Source of the DNA: Proteobacteria bacterium UBA981
GTDB taxonomy: Bacteria > Pseudomonadota > Gammaproteobacteria > Ga0077536
NCBI GenBank assembly: GCA_002292285.1
Contig: DBBP01000008.1
Location: 447,876-511,875, forward strand
DNA: 64,000 nucleotides
Direction: 5' to 3'
Shown: positions 44,590-53,358 of the stretch, piece after piece
Position numbering within the stretch: the first letter of the stretch is position 1
How the letters are laid out: every line of letters starts with the position of its first letter
Program-made: the position numbers and the translations under genes
Notes under the pieces: generated by a model
What the model saw: the letters and a program-made list of their open reading frames with translations, nothing else
Told to the model about the DNA's origin: nothing
The model's database searches: none

Positions 44590-46932
44590 ATGGCCGACGC
44601 CGCCATCGCCCACCACGCCCTGGATCTGGAAACCATCGACATGCTGCGCGACAGCGCTGAGGATTTTTGCCGCCGCAGCCTTGGGGTAGAGCGGCTGCGT
44701 GCGCTGCGTGGCGGTGAAACGCCATTTGACCGCGCGGCGTGGACGGCGATGTGTGAACTGGGATGGGGTGGCATCCTCGCGCCGGAATCCGCCGGCGGCC
44801 TGGCGCTCGGTGCGAGCGCCGTCGGTGCCGTGTGCCGTCAGCTGGGCCGCGTAGTCGCTCCCGAGCCGATGATTGAGTGCGCTGTTGGTGCCGTAGCGCT
44901 ACTGGCTCAATTGCCCCAGGCCAATAAATTGCTTGGCGAAGTTGTCGCGGGCACGACGCTGGCCGGCGCGGCCCTCGCCGAACCGAGCGAATTCGCCCTG
45001 CACGACGGTGCGCCCCTGCGCGCCCATGTCGCGGGCGAAAATTTCGTATTGTCCGGTGAAGTACGCAATATCGCACTCGGCTCGGCACTCGACGGCGTCA
45101 TTGTGGTCGCGATCCTTGAGCAACAAACAGCGCTTTTTTACTGTCCTCTCGGCGCCACCAACCTGCAGCTTAAAAATCACGCCCTGTGCGATGGAACCCA
45201 TGCAGCAACTTTGACCTTGCAGGCAGTGTCGCTCGACAAAGCAGCCCTGCTTGGCAATGGCCGCACAGCCGAGCATGCGCTGAGCTATGCGCGCGAAATC
45301 ACACGGCTCGCAGCTGCCAGTTATCTGGTTGGGGCAGCTGAAGCGGCGTTCGACATCACGCTTGAGTATCTCAAGACCCGCCAACAGTTCGGCAAATACA
45401 TCGGCAGCTTTCAGGCCTTGCAGCATCGGGCGGTGGATTTACTCGTGCAGAAAACCCTCGCCAGCGCGGTGCTCGAGGAAGCACTCGCGACATTTGACAC
45501 CGACAGTTCTGACGAGGCCCGCGCAATTGCCGCCAGCCGCGCCAAGTACCGCGCCAATGAGGCGGCGCTATTGATCGGACGCCAATCCGTACAACTGCAC
45601 GGTGGCATTGGCTATACGGACGAATGTGACGTCGGCCTCTACCTCAATCGCATTCTTGTCGTCGGGGCGCGTCTCGGTAATGCCAGCTTCAACGCGCGAC
45701 GCTTGCACGAACTGCTCGGTGATAACACCGATACGGATGGTGACAATCAGGCACAATCGGCGCCCCTCGTCGACGAACCGGCGAACGGCGAGTGGGACAG
45801 CATCAGCGATGAGGAATTTCGACTCATCGTGCGGCATTTTCTTGAATCGGAATATCCTTCCGACATGCGATATCCCTCGCGGCGCCCACGCTGGACGGAA
45901 GTCAAACCGTGGTATATGACGCTCTCACAGAAAGGCTGGGTAGCTCCTGCCTGGCCAGCTGAGCACGGCGGCATGGGCTTATCGCCCGCGAAGTTACTTA
46001 TCTTTATAGAAGAACAGGAGCGCTGGGGCGTTGCTCGCGCACCCGATATGGGGATTGTCATGGTGGGGCCGCTGCTCATTCAGCACGGCACAGCGGAGCA
46101 GCGGGCGCGTTATCTGCCGAAAATTCTCGCCGGCGAGACCGTCTGGTGCCAAGGTTATTCCGAGCCTAATGCGGGTTCAGATCTCGCCAGCCTGAAAACT
46201 GAAGCGCTGCCCGATGGTGATGAATTCGTTATCAACGGCCAGAAGACCTGGACCACACTGGCGCAGGACGCGACTCACATGTTTTGCCTCGCGCGCACGT
46301 CCAAAGAAGGCAAACAGCAAGAAGGCATCAGCTTTTTTCTGATTGACTTCGACCAACCCGGCATCACCATTCGCCCGATTCGTAATATCGCGGGCCACGA
46401 AGAATTTTGTGAAGTCTTTCTCGACAACGTGCGCGTCCCCGCCGATTGCATGGTCGGCGAGATTAATCAGGGCTGGACCATCGCGAAAGCCTTACTCGGT
46501 TTCGAGCGTATATTCCTCGGCAGTCCCAAACAATCGCAGTTCGCATTGATGCGCCTGCAGGACATCGCCTCAGGTGCCGGGCTGTTCGACGATCCGGCGT
46601 TTGTCGACAAAATGGTGCGCTTCAGACTCGATGTTCTCGATCTGGAATCCACCTATCAGCGCTTTGCAGACATCGTGCGCCGCGGCGAAACGCTTGGGCC
46701 GGACGTATCACTAGTCAAAATTTGGGCAACGGAGACTTTCTCACGCCTGACGGACATGATGGTCGAGACCGCCGGTGCTGATGGCGGCACGCTTGGCACC
46801 GTCGGGTTCGGTGACGCCGGCGTTGACGTGATGAGCCAATTTTACAACGCCAGACCAGCAACAATTTATGGCGGATCGAACGAAATCCAGCGCAACATTA
46901 TCGCCAAAGGGGTGCTGCGGTTACCAAGTTGA
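44590..46932 (+). CDS. Acyl-CoA dehydrogenase, double-domain fusion
   Basis: 780 residues, twice the usual ~390. The N-terminal copy (to ~375) ends QQFGKYIGSFQALQHRAVDL and QLHGGIGYTDECDVGLYLNR. After an acidic linker (~380-400) the C-terminal copy has AEHGGMGLSP, GYSEPNAGSDLASLKTEA, WTTLAQDATHMFCLAR and IYGGSNEIQRNIIAKGVL, so it keeps the full FAD-binding signature. The first copy is the more divergent half. Similar fusions (FadE34/ChsE-type) act on steroid side-chain CoA esters in actinobacteria. The enzyme introduces an alpha,beta double bond, and the divergent crotonase could take the next step. Confidence 0.93.
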   Translation: MADAAIAHHALDLETIDMLRDSAEDFCRRSLGVERLRALRGGETPFDRAAWTAMCELGWGGILAPESAGGLALGASAVGAVCRQLGRVVAPEPMIECAVGAVALLAQLPQANKLLGEVVAGTTLAGAALAEPSEFALHDGAPLRAHVAGENFVLSGEVRNIALGSALDGVIVVAILEQQTALFYCPLGATNLQLKNHALCDGTHAATLTLQAVSLDKAALLGNGRTAEHALSYAREITRLAAASYLVGAAEAAFDITLEYLKTRQQFGKYIGSFQALQHRAVDLLVQKTLASAVLEEALATFDTDSSDEARAIAASRAKYRANEAALLIGRQSVQLHGGIGYTDECDVGLYLNRILVVGARLGNASFNARRLHELLGDNTDTDGDNQAQSAPLVDEPANGEWDSISDEEFRLIVRHFLESEYPSDMRYPSRRPRWTEVKPWYMTLSQKGWVAPAWPAEHGGMGLSPAKLLIFIEEQERWGVARAPDMGIVMVGPLLIQHGTAEQRARYLPKILAGETVWCQGYSEPNAGSDLASLKTEALPDGDEFVINGQKTWTTLAQDATHMFCLARTSKEGKQQEGISFFLIDFDQPGITIRPIRNIAGHEEFCEVFLDNVRVPADCMVGEINQGWTIAKALLGFERIFLGSPKQSQFALMRLQDIASGAGLFDDPAFVDKMVRFRLDVLDLESTYQRFADIVRRGETLGPDVSLVKIWATETFSRLTDMMVETAGADGGTLGTVGFGDAGVDVMSQFYNARPATIYGGSNEIQRNIIAKGVLRLPS

Positions 46933-47066
46933 GCGACCGTTCGTCACGAGCACCTCGTGACGCCGCAGAATTAACCCTGCATGGCTCGTTGCGGAGCCAC
47001 CCCACAACGGCAGCGGACGTGTAATATAAGGGGTTACGTCGAACTGAAATGTGATTGGGGAAAAAC

Positions 47067-47933
47067 GTGGCAGATATTGAATTCGCCGCACCGCGGAGTG
47101 TCCGCGAGGCCGTCAAAATACTGGCCGGTGCGAAAGGCAAGGCAAAGGTACTGGCCGGGGGGACTGACCTCCTGGTGCAACTTCGTGCGGGCATGGTGCG
47201 CCCCGGTCTCATCGTAGACATTAAGCAAATTCCAGAACTCAGCACGATAAAGAAGGGCAAAAAAGGTTTCGAGATCGGTGCTGCCGTACCAGGCGCTGTG
47301 CTCGGCGCCAACAAGGCCGTGCTCAAGGCGTGGCCTGGGGTGATTGAAGGACTCGAGCTGATCGGGTCGACACAAATCCAGGGGCGCGCCTCACTCGGTG
47401 GCAATTTGTGCAACGGCTCGCCCGCAGCAGATAGCATCCCGGGCATGATCGCCGCTGATGCGACATGCAAGATTGTGGGCCCGAAAGGCACGCGCTCGTC
47501 GAAAGTTGAAGACATCGTGACTGGTCCAGGGAAAACATCGCTGAAAAAAGACGAGTTTGTCGTCAGCATTACCCTGCCGGAACGACCCAAGAAGTCGGGC
47601 GACGCCTATCTGCGTTTTATTCCACGCACTGAAATGGACATCGCTGTCGTTGGCGCCGGCGTCAGCCTCACGCTCGACAAGAAAGGCGTTTGTACCCATG
47701 CCCGGGTCGCTCTGGGCGCCGTTGCGCCCAAACCGCTACTGGTTAAAGACGGCGCGAAAGCGCTGATCGGCACCACTGTAGACGCAGCGGCACTGGATGC
47801 GCTTGCTGCTGCGGCAAGTGCCGCCTGCAACCCCATCGATGACAAGCGCGGGACGATTGAATATCGCACCAAAGTTGCTGGCGTACTCGCTCGGCGCGCC
47901 GCTGTTATTGCACTCGAACGCGCTCGAGCGTAG
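47067..47933 (+). CDS. Molybdenum hydroxylase, FAD-binding medium subunit
   Basis: 288 residues from the GTG at 47067 (GGGGA 6 nt upstream; a TTG at 47055 is less likely). FAD-binding features of the CoxM/XdhB family: AKVLAGGTDLLVQLRAG and SLGGNLCNGSPAADSIPGM. It passes electrons from the [2Fe-2S] subunit to an external acceptor. It is the first gene of a tight row: medium, small, large subunit and a ubiquitin-like protein. Confidence 0.94.
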   Translation: MADIEFAAPRSVREAVKILAGAKGKAKVLAGGTDLLVQLRAGMVRPGLIVDIKQIPELSTIKKGKKGFEIGAAVPGAVLGANKAVLKAWPGVIEGLELIGSTQIQGRASLGGNLCNGSPAADSIPGMIAADATCKIVGPKGTRSSKVEDIVTGPGKTSLKKDEFVVSITLPERPKKSGDAYLRFIPRTEMDIAVVGAGVSLTLDKKGVCTHARVALGAVAPKPLLVKDGAKALIGTTVDAAALDALAAAASAACNPIDDKRGTIEYRTKVAGVLARRAAVIALERARA

Positions 47934-47952
47934 AGAATCGGAGAAAAATTTG

Positions 47953-48429
47953 ATGGCTAAACATCACGTCACCACCACGATTAACGGCGACCGCACAGAG
48001 TTTCTGTGCGACACCGAACAAACACTTCTGGACGTTCTGCGCGACGAACTTGGACTGACTGGCAGCAAGGAAGGCTGTGCATCAGGCGACTGCGGCGCAT
48101 GCAGTGTGACCATGAACGGCACCCTGGTGTGCTCGTGCCTGGTTCTGGCTGCCGAAGCTCAAGATGCCAAATTCGAAACTATCGAAGGCGTCGCCAGTGC
48201 CGAAGAGCTACACCCGATTCAGCGGCATTTTCTGCAAGAAGCTGCGTTGCAGTGCGGCATTTGCACCCCGGGATTTATCGTTGCGACCAAAGCACTGCTC
48301 GAACATAACCCCGACCCAACCGAAACAGAAGCGCGCTACTGGCTGGCTGGCAATTTATGCCGCTGCACCGGTTACGACAAAATCATTAAGGCTGTGATGA
48401 ACGCCGCAGCAGAAATGCGAGGAGCATGA
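47953..48429 (+). CDS. Molybdenum hydroxylase, [2Fe-2S] small subunit
   Basis: 158 residues from the ATG at 47953, the normal size for CoxS/XdhC-type subunits. The plant-type cluster is bound by Cys42, Cys47, Cys50 and Cys60/62 (GCASGDCGACS...CSC), and the second cluster by Cys101, Cys104, Cys136 and Cys138 (CGIC...CRC). It carries electrons from molybdenum to FAD. It lies 19 bp after the medium-subunit gene and 3 bp before the large-subunit gene. The frame extension upstream to 47797 is rejected. Confidence 0.95.
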   Translation: MAKHHVTTTINGDRTEFLCDTEQTLLDVLRDELGLTGSKEGCASGDCGACSVTMNGTLVCSCLVLAAEAQDAKFETIEGVASAEELHPIQRHFLQEAALQCGICTPGFIVATKALLEHNPDPTETEARYWLAGNLCRCTGYDKIIKAVMNAAAEMRGA

Positions 48430-48432
48430 GCG

Positions 48433-50724
48433 ATGGGTAACGAAGAAGAATTGAACCGAATCATTGATTACAGCGGTCGCGACTACAAACATATTGGCAC
48501 GCGCCCGGTACGTCCGGACGGTGTCGACAAAGTAACCGGTCGCGCCAACTTTGGCGCTGACTTCGACATGAACGGGATGCTGCATGGCCGCATGGTCCGT
48601 AGTCCCCACGCCCACGCAAAAATAAAAAGCATCAACGTCGCTAAGGCGCTCAAACTGGAAGGCGTCAAAGCCGTCGTGACGGGCAAGGACTTCCCGGCCA
48701 TCGACCCATCCGACAAGATTGTTGGCGAAGTCGTAGTGAGTTTCTACGACATGTCACGCAACGTCATCGCGCGCGACAAAGTCTATTACGACGGCCACGC
48801 AGTTGCTGCCGTGGCGGCGACCTCGCCGCAGATTGCCGAACGCGCTGCGGCACTCATCGAAGTCGAATACGAAGTGCTGAAGCCCGTAATGAACCTCGCT
48901 GAGGCGATGAAGAAGAACGCGCCGGTTCTGCACAAGGGCATGACCACCGAAGGCGTTGAGCCGGCACCAAAAAAATCCTCCAACATCGCAAAGCGCGCGC
49001 AATTCGCACTGGGTGATGTGGAAGCTGGCTTCAAGAAGGCTGAAGTCATCGTCGAAGGCGACTACTCAACACAAACGGTCCATCAAGGTTATATCGAGAC
49101 CCACGCGTGCGTTGTCAGTCTTGCTGCCGACGGTATGGCGACAGTCTGGAGCTCTAGTCAGGGACAGTTCATGGTGCGCGCGATGTGCGCGAAATTGTGC
49201 GGCATGGATAACTCCAAGATCAAAGCTATTCCAGCCGAAATCGGCGGCGGCTTTGGTGGCAAAACAGTGGTCTATCTTGAGCCCGTCGCCATGATGCTTG
49301 CCAAGCAGTCCGGCAAGCCAGTGAAAATGGTCATGTCACGCGACGAAGTCATGCGCGCTACGGGCCCGACCTCAGGCGGCCATGCGCGCTGCAAACTGGG
49401 CGCGCTCAACGATGGCACACTGGTCGCTGGCGAACTCGAAATGGAATACGAAGCAGGTGCTTTCCCCGGCTCGCCCGTCGGTCTGGGCTGCATGACAGGC
49501 TTCGCGCCCTACAACATGACCGACATCCTGTGCACTGGCTGGGACGTTGTGGTCAATCGTCCGAAAGCCGCAGCCTATCGCGCCCCAGGCGCGCCGGTCG
49601 CAGCTTTTGCAGTCGAGTCGGCAATGGATGAGTTGGCTCTCAAACTGGGCATGGACCCGTTGCAGCTGCGTATTAAAAACGCCGCAATTGAAGGGACCCA
49701 GGCACCCTACGGCGTCAAGTTTGGTCGCATTGGCAACCTTGAGAACCTGCGCGCCGCCGAAGAACACCCGCACATGAGCGTGCCGCTCGGCCCTAACCAG
49801 GGTCGTGGCATCGCGTCAGGATTCTGGTTCAACATCGGTGGTACTTCGAGTGCAGAAGTGATGATCAACGAAGATGGTACGGTCATCGTAGTCACGGGCA
49901 ATCCGGATATCGGCGGTTCCAGAGCGTCGATGGCACTGATGGCAGCTGAGGTTCTCGGCGTTGATGTGTCACGCATCAAACCGCTGGTCGCTGATACTGA
50001 GTCTGTTGCCTTCTCGGCATTGACGGGCGGCAGTCGCGTCACCTTTGCGACCGGCAAAGCGGTCATCGAGGCCGCCGAAGATGCAGTCAAGGACATGAAG
50101 CGACGCGCCGCGAAAATGTGGGACGTCGAGCTTGACCAGGTTGAATGGGAAAACGGCTGTGCAGTGTGTATCGAGACTGATAAACACAAGCCATTGTCAA
50201 TTGCCGACATTGCCAAGAAATCCGATCGAACGGGCGGCGCCATCAGCGGCAAGGCCAATATCAACGCTCAGGGCGCCGGTCCAGCGTTCGGGACGCACAT
50301 TTGCGATGTTGAGATTGATCCGGAAACCGGTTTTGTCACCGTATTGCGCTACACCGCGATTCAGGACGTCGGCAAGGCCATCCACCCGAGCTACGTGGAA
50401 GGCCAGATGCAGGGCGGTGCCGCTCAGGGCATTGGCTGGGCTTTGAACGAGGAATATGTGTACAGCGACGAAGGTCAGCTGCTCAACACCGGGTTCCTGG
50501 ATTATCGCGTGCCGGTCTGTTCCGACCTGCCGATGATCAACACCGTGGTCGTAGAAGTGCCCAACCCAGGTCACCCCTATGGCGTTCGCGGAGTCGGAGA
50601 AGTGCCGATTGTGCCGCCGTTGGCTGCGGTCGCAAATGCAGTCTCACGAGCTGCCGGTGTGCGGATGGGGCATTTACCCATTTCGCCGCCGAAGCTACTC
50701 GCCTCAATTGATGAAGCGAAGTAG
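48433..50724 (+). CDS. Molybdenum hydroxylase, molybdopterin-binding large subunit
   Basis: 763 residues, normal length. Segments of the xanthine-oxidase family are GGGFGGKTVVYLEP, AAYRAPGAPVAAFAVES and, near the C-terminus, GVRGVGEVPIVPPLAAVANAV, which contains the catalytic Glu. The loop is AYRAPG, not the AYRCSFR of form I CO dehydrogenase, so CO oxidation is not expected. Hydroxylation of an aldehyde, N-heterocycle or aromatic CoA thioester is more likely. The protein is probably cytosolic (no Tat signal). Confidence 0.95.
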   Translation: MGNEEELNRIIDYSGRDYKHIGTRPVRPDGVDKVTGRANFGADFDMNGMLHGRMVRSPHAHAKIKSINVAKALKLEGVKAVVTGKDFPAIDPSDKIVGEVVVSFYDMSRNVIARDKVYYDGHAVAAVAATSPQIAERAAALIEVEYEVLKPVMNLAEAMKKNAPVLHKGMTTEGVEPAPKKSSNIAKRAQFALGDVEAGFKKAEVIVEGDYSTQTVHQGYIETHACVVSLAADGMATVWSSSQGQFMVRAMCAKLCGMDNSKIKAIPAEIGGGFGGKTVVYLEPVAMMLAKQSGKPVKMVMSRDEVMRATGPTSGGHARCKLGALNDGTLVAGELEMEYEAGAFPGSPVGLGCMTGFAPYNMTDILCTGWDVVVNRPKAAAYRAPGAPVAAFAVESAMDELALKLGMDPLQLRIKNAAIEGTQAPYGVKFGRIGNLENLRAAEEHPHMSVPLGPNQGRGIASGFWFNIGGTSSAEVMINEDGTVIVVTGNPDIGGSRASMALMAAEVLGVDVSRIKPLVADTESVAFSALTGGSRVTFATGKAVIEAAEDAVKDMKRRAAKMWDVELDQVEWENGCAVCIETDKHKPLSIADIAKKSDRTGGAISGKANINAQGAGPAFGTHICDVEIDPETGFVTVLRYTAIQDVGKAIHPSYVEGQMQGGAAQGIGWALNEEYVYSDEGQLLNTGFLDYRVPVCSDLPMINTVVVEVPNPGHPYGVRGVGEVPIVPPLAAVANAVSRAAGVRMGHLPISPPKLLASIDEAK

Positions 50725-50736
50725 CTGAGTTCTGCC

Positions 50737-50985
50737 ATGGCGAAGGTCGTCCTGCCTTTGGAGGTAGCGCGTTCCTTCGCCGCCGGCGTGACCGAACACC
50801 AAGTCCAGGGCGGCGATGTTCGCCGCCTTCTCAAAGACCTCGAACAGTCCTTCCCCGGTATCGCCGAACGTCTCGGCCAGGGATTCGCAATCGCTATAGA
50901 CGGCCAGATCTACCAGGACTGGTTTGTTGAAAAAGTACGTGCGGATAGTGAAGTCTACTTTCTGCCCGCCATCGAAGGCGGCTAG
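50737..50985 (+). CDS. MoaD/ThiS-like ubiquitin-fold protein
   Basis: 82 residues ending IEGG. A C-terminal Gly-Gly is the hallmark of MoaD/ThiS sulfur carriers, which are activated to a thiocarboxylate. The body has the beta-grasp pattern (VTEHQVQGGDVRRLLKDLEQ, FVEKVRADSEVYFLPA). Its start is 12 bp after the large-subunit stop, so it is co-transcribed with the molybdoenzyme. It could supply sulfur for molybdopterin or for the sulfido ligand of this enzyme; which one cannot be told. No MoaE or activating enzyme is in the window. Confidence 0.86.
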   Translation: MAKVVLPLEVARSFAAGVTEHQVQGGDVRRLLKDLEQSFPGIAERLGQGFAIAIDGQIYQDWFVEKVRADSEVYFLPAIEGG

Positions 50986-51309
50986 GAGCCCCTCTCAACG
51001 TCCCCGTAGCGTGTTTATATAAGCGCTGGGTGCCCGAACCCAACGCTTGGCGCGGCTGACTCGCGCAATGTCACCAGCGTTGTTTTATCAAACCCGCGAC
51101 GAACGAATCGCCAAGTCACGGCATCGGCCTGCCGAACCTGTCAGAACCTGGTGGTAACACTCAAGACTGCGGACAAATCGGGTGGTCACCATCCGTCGCC
51201 TGGAAAACATCGCGAGCGTATTCCACGCGAACGAGTGACGAAAGCGGTGACTTTGAAGCTCGACGTTACCCGAGTGCGCGACCCGCAACGCGGATCACGC
51301 ACCGATTCG
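50986..51309. other. 324-bp convergent intergenic region
   Basis: Lies between the molybdoenzyme operon and the convergent D-aminoacylase-like gene. Apart from the hairpin at 51021-51048 I see no coding sequence or RNA. Short ORFs here show no protein-like pattern. Confidence 0.4.
51021..51048. terminator. Possible terminator hairpin after the molybdoenzyme operon
   Basis: AAGCG and TGGGT pair with ACCCA and CGCTT across one C-A mismatch, around a 6-nt loop. The hairpin stands 35 bp after the last stop codon. No T-run follows on either strand, so intrinsic termination would be weak. Confidence 0.35.
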
Positions 51310-53058
51310 CTAATCCTGTGCCGCTACCGGCGTCACGGCGTCGTGAACCGCAGGTTCCGCCTCATACGCCGCCGTGCGCAGAATGCGTCCCGGCAGCGCG
51401 CCAGTACATTCGTCGTACTCAAAGGTCGCCACGCCGTTAACGATAATGGCGCGGTAGCCACGGGCTTTTTGAATCAAACGCTTGCCACCGGCGATGATGT
51501 CCTCATAGACCGGTTCCTCCGGCGTGACTTCGAGTTTCTCAAGATCGTAGACCACCACGTCAGCCGGCATCCCGACCTGCAATGTCCCAATGCCATCAAG
51601 GCCGATTGCCGCCGCCGACATGTAGGACAAACGCCAGTGAGCTTCTTCAAGGCTCATTACGCCGAGATCCCGCACCCATTTCGACAGCATCACAGTCGGA
51701 TACTTACCCAGGCACAGGAACTGGGTGTGCGCACCACCATCTGAGAGCCCCGGTATGACGAACGGGTGGCTCATGATTTCACCTACCGCGTCATCCTCGG
51801 TGTTGTTCAAATCTTCGATCAGGAACAAGGTGCGCAAACCCTCGCCAAGCGCGATCTCGCAAAACGCATCGAGCGGCGGGATGCCCATCTCGCGCGCGAT
51901 CTCGCCGACGTAGCGGCCGTTGTAGTTGGTCTGCTCGGACTCGAACACCTTCATCCGTTCCCAATTACCAGCCCATAAGCGGTTGGTGTGATGGTCAAGG
52001 TCATGCTGGAGGCGCGCGCGTACTTCCGGGTCACGCAGATTCGCGAGGCGCTCTTCAAGTGGGCATGCGAGTGCTTTATTCCATTGCGGCATGTCGTCGA
52101 ACAAGTTGTATTCAAGCAGACTGAACAATGACTCGATGCGATGCGCGTTGCCGAGTGCATAAACGCGATGGCGCGTATTCATGTCTTCCAGGCGCGCCAG
52201 CGCTTCCTTCCATTGTCCGGGCAAATGATGAACTTGCAGGATGGCGTTGTAATACACCGGGCGGCCACTCAGTTCCGCCCAACGCTCCAGCAGAACCGCC
52301 TCGTCCGGACCGAGATGCAGGGACTGCGGCGTGACCTCAATAGAACCGACGTTAAATTCCTTCGCGACCGCAATCAGGGCCTCGGTTTCCTCCGGGCTTG
52401 CGATCAGGCTTGGCAGCATGGAACCGTCAAAGTCGCGGTCGATTAAATTCAGGTCCGTCGACAGCCCAAGCGCACCAGCACGATATCCCTCACGCACGAG
52501 CTCTTTCATCTGCTCGAGTTCATCGTCAGTAACTTTCTCACGCTTGGAGTCTTCTTCGCCCAGCACCCAGCCGCGGATCGGAGACTGCGGAATGTAAGTG
52601 GCAACATTCACGCCGATACCCGCGTTCTCGAGCGACTCAAGGTAATCGCGCTGACTCACCCAATCCCACCGCATACCTTCTTTCATCGACGCATACGGGA
52701 TGGCTTCCACACGCGTCATGCGTTGCATAGCTCGTTCGCGATCTTCCGGACGACAAGGTGCAAATCCGAATCCGCAGGCACTAATGACGATGCTCGTGAT
52801 GCCGTGCCAGCACGACTGCGAGGCATACGGGTCCCAGTTGAGTTGCGCATCGTAGTGCGTGTGTACGTCAATAAAACCTGGCGCGACGACCAAACCTTCG
52901 GCATCGATTTCCTTGGCGCCCGTGCCTCGCACATGACCGATTTCGGCAATCAGCCCGTCTTTAATCGCAACATCGCCATTGAACGCCGGCATCCGTGTGC
53001 CGTCCACGACCCGCCCGCCGCGAATCACCAGATCGAAATCTGTTGCAGAATCTGTCAT
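51310..53058 (-). CDS. D-aminoacylase-like amidohydrolase (N-acyl-D-amino-acid deacylase family)
   Basis: 582 residues from the ATG at 53058 with GGGAG upstream; the longer frame to 53112 is unlikely. It is a urease-superfamily TIM barrel: GFIDVHTHYDAQLNWDPY (two metal His), then the Cys-bearing block SACGFGFAPCRPEDRERA, the analogue of the family's GNCGVGFAPCRP, and GGAHTQFL late. N-acyl-D-amino-acid deacylase or dihydropyrimidinase-like hydrolysis of a cyclic or acyl amide is expected; the substrate is unknown. It lies 300 bp after the amidohydrolase-2 gene on the same strand. Confidence 0.9.
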   Translation of the reverse strand: MTDSATDFDLVIRGGRVVDGTRMPAFNGDVAIKDGLIAEIGHVRGTGAKEIDAEGLVVAPGFIDVHTHYDAQLNWDPYASQSCWHGITSIVISACGFGFAPCRPEDRERAMQRMTRVEAIPYASMKEGMRWDWVSQRDYLESLENAGIGVNVATYIPQSPIRGWVLGEEDSKREKVTDDELEQMKELVREGYRAGALGLSTDLNLIDRDFDGSMLPSLIASPEETEALIAVAKEFNVGSIEVTPQSLHLGPDEAVLLERWAELSGRPVYYNAILQVHHLPGQWKEALARLEDMNTRHRVYALGNAHRIESLFSLLEYNLFDDMPQWNKALACPLEERLANLRDPEVRARLQHDLDHHTNRLWAGNWERMKVFESEQTNYNGRYVGEIAREMGIPPLDAFCEIALGEGLRTLFLIEDLNNTEDDAVGEIMSHPFVIPGLSDGGAHTQFLCLGKYPTVMLSKWVRDLGVMSLEEAHWRLSYMSAAAIGLDGIGTLQVGMPADVVVYDLEKLEVTPEEPVYEDIIAGGKRLIQKARGYRAIIVNGVATFEYDECTGALPGRILRTAAYEAEPAVHDAVTPVAAQD

Positions 53059-53358
53059 TGAATACACTCCCCAGTGAATTGGTGGCCGACTAGCCTTGTT
53101 CGGCGCAAGCATGCGCGCAGCCGGTCGGAATCGATGGCGCCCCTAACCTGGCCGCAATAGTCGCGGTCATGTTAGGGGCGCTGGTAAATCGAGCCGTCCC
53201 GAGTCGTGACTTATGTCGCACACTCGAGACGGCCTGTAAGCAGTTTAGTAAGTCGGAATCGCAGTTCGCGGCATCACGTAATGCGCGCGGCTGCGATGCG
53301 CCGGGACAGTTAGTATCCGGCGGCGTCCCTCACGCAGACCTTGATTGGGATGTCCCGT
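53059..53358. other. 300-bp gap between amidohydrolase genes
   Basis: Both flanking genes are on the minus strand, so this gap should hold the promoter of the D-aminoacylase-like gene. A plus-strand ORF (53169-53375) has no recognisable content. No hairpin with T-run was seen. Confidence 0.35.

Noticed and set aside
46898..47590. Minus-strand ORF of 230 residues
   Set aside because: It is antisense to the FAD subunit of the molybdenum hydroxylase, whose motifs are clear.
48433..50724. Form I aerobic CO dehydrogenase large subunit
   Set aside because: The active-site loop is AYRAPG and lacks the AYRCSFR signature with its copper-binding cysteine.
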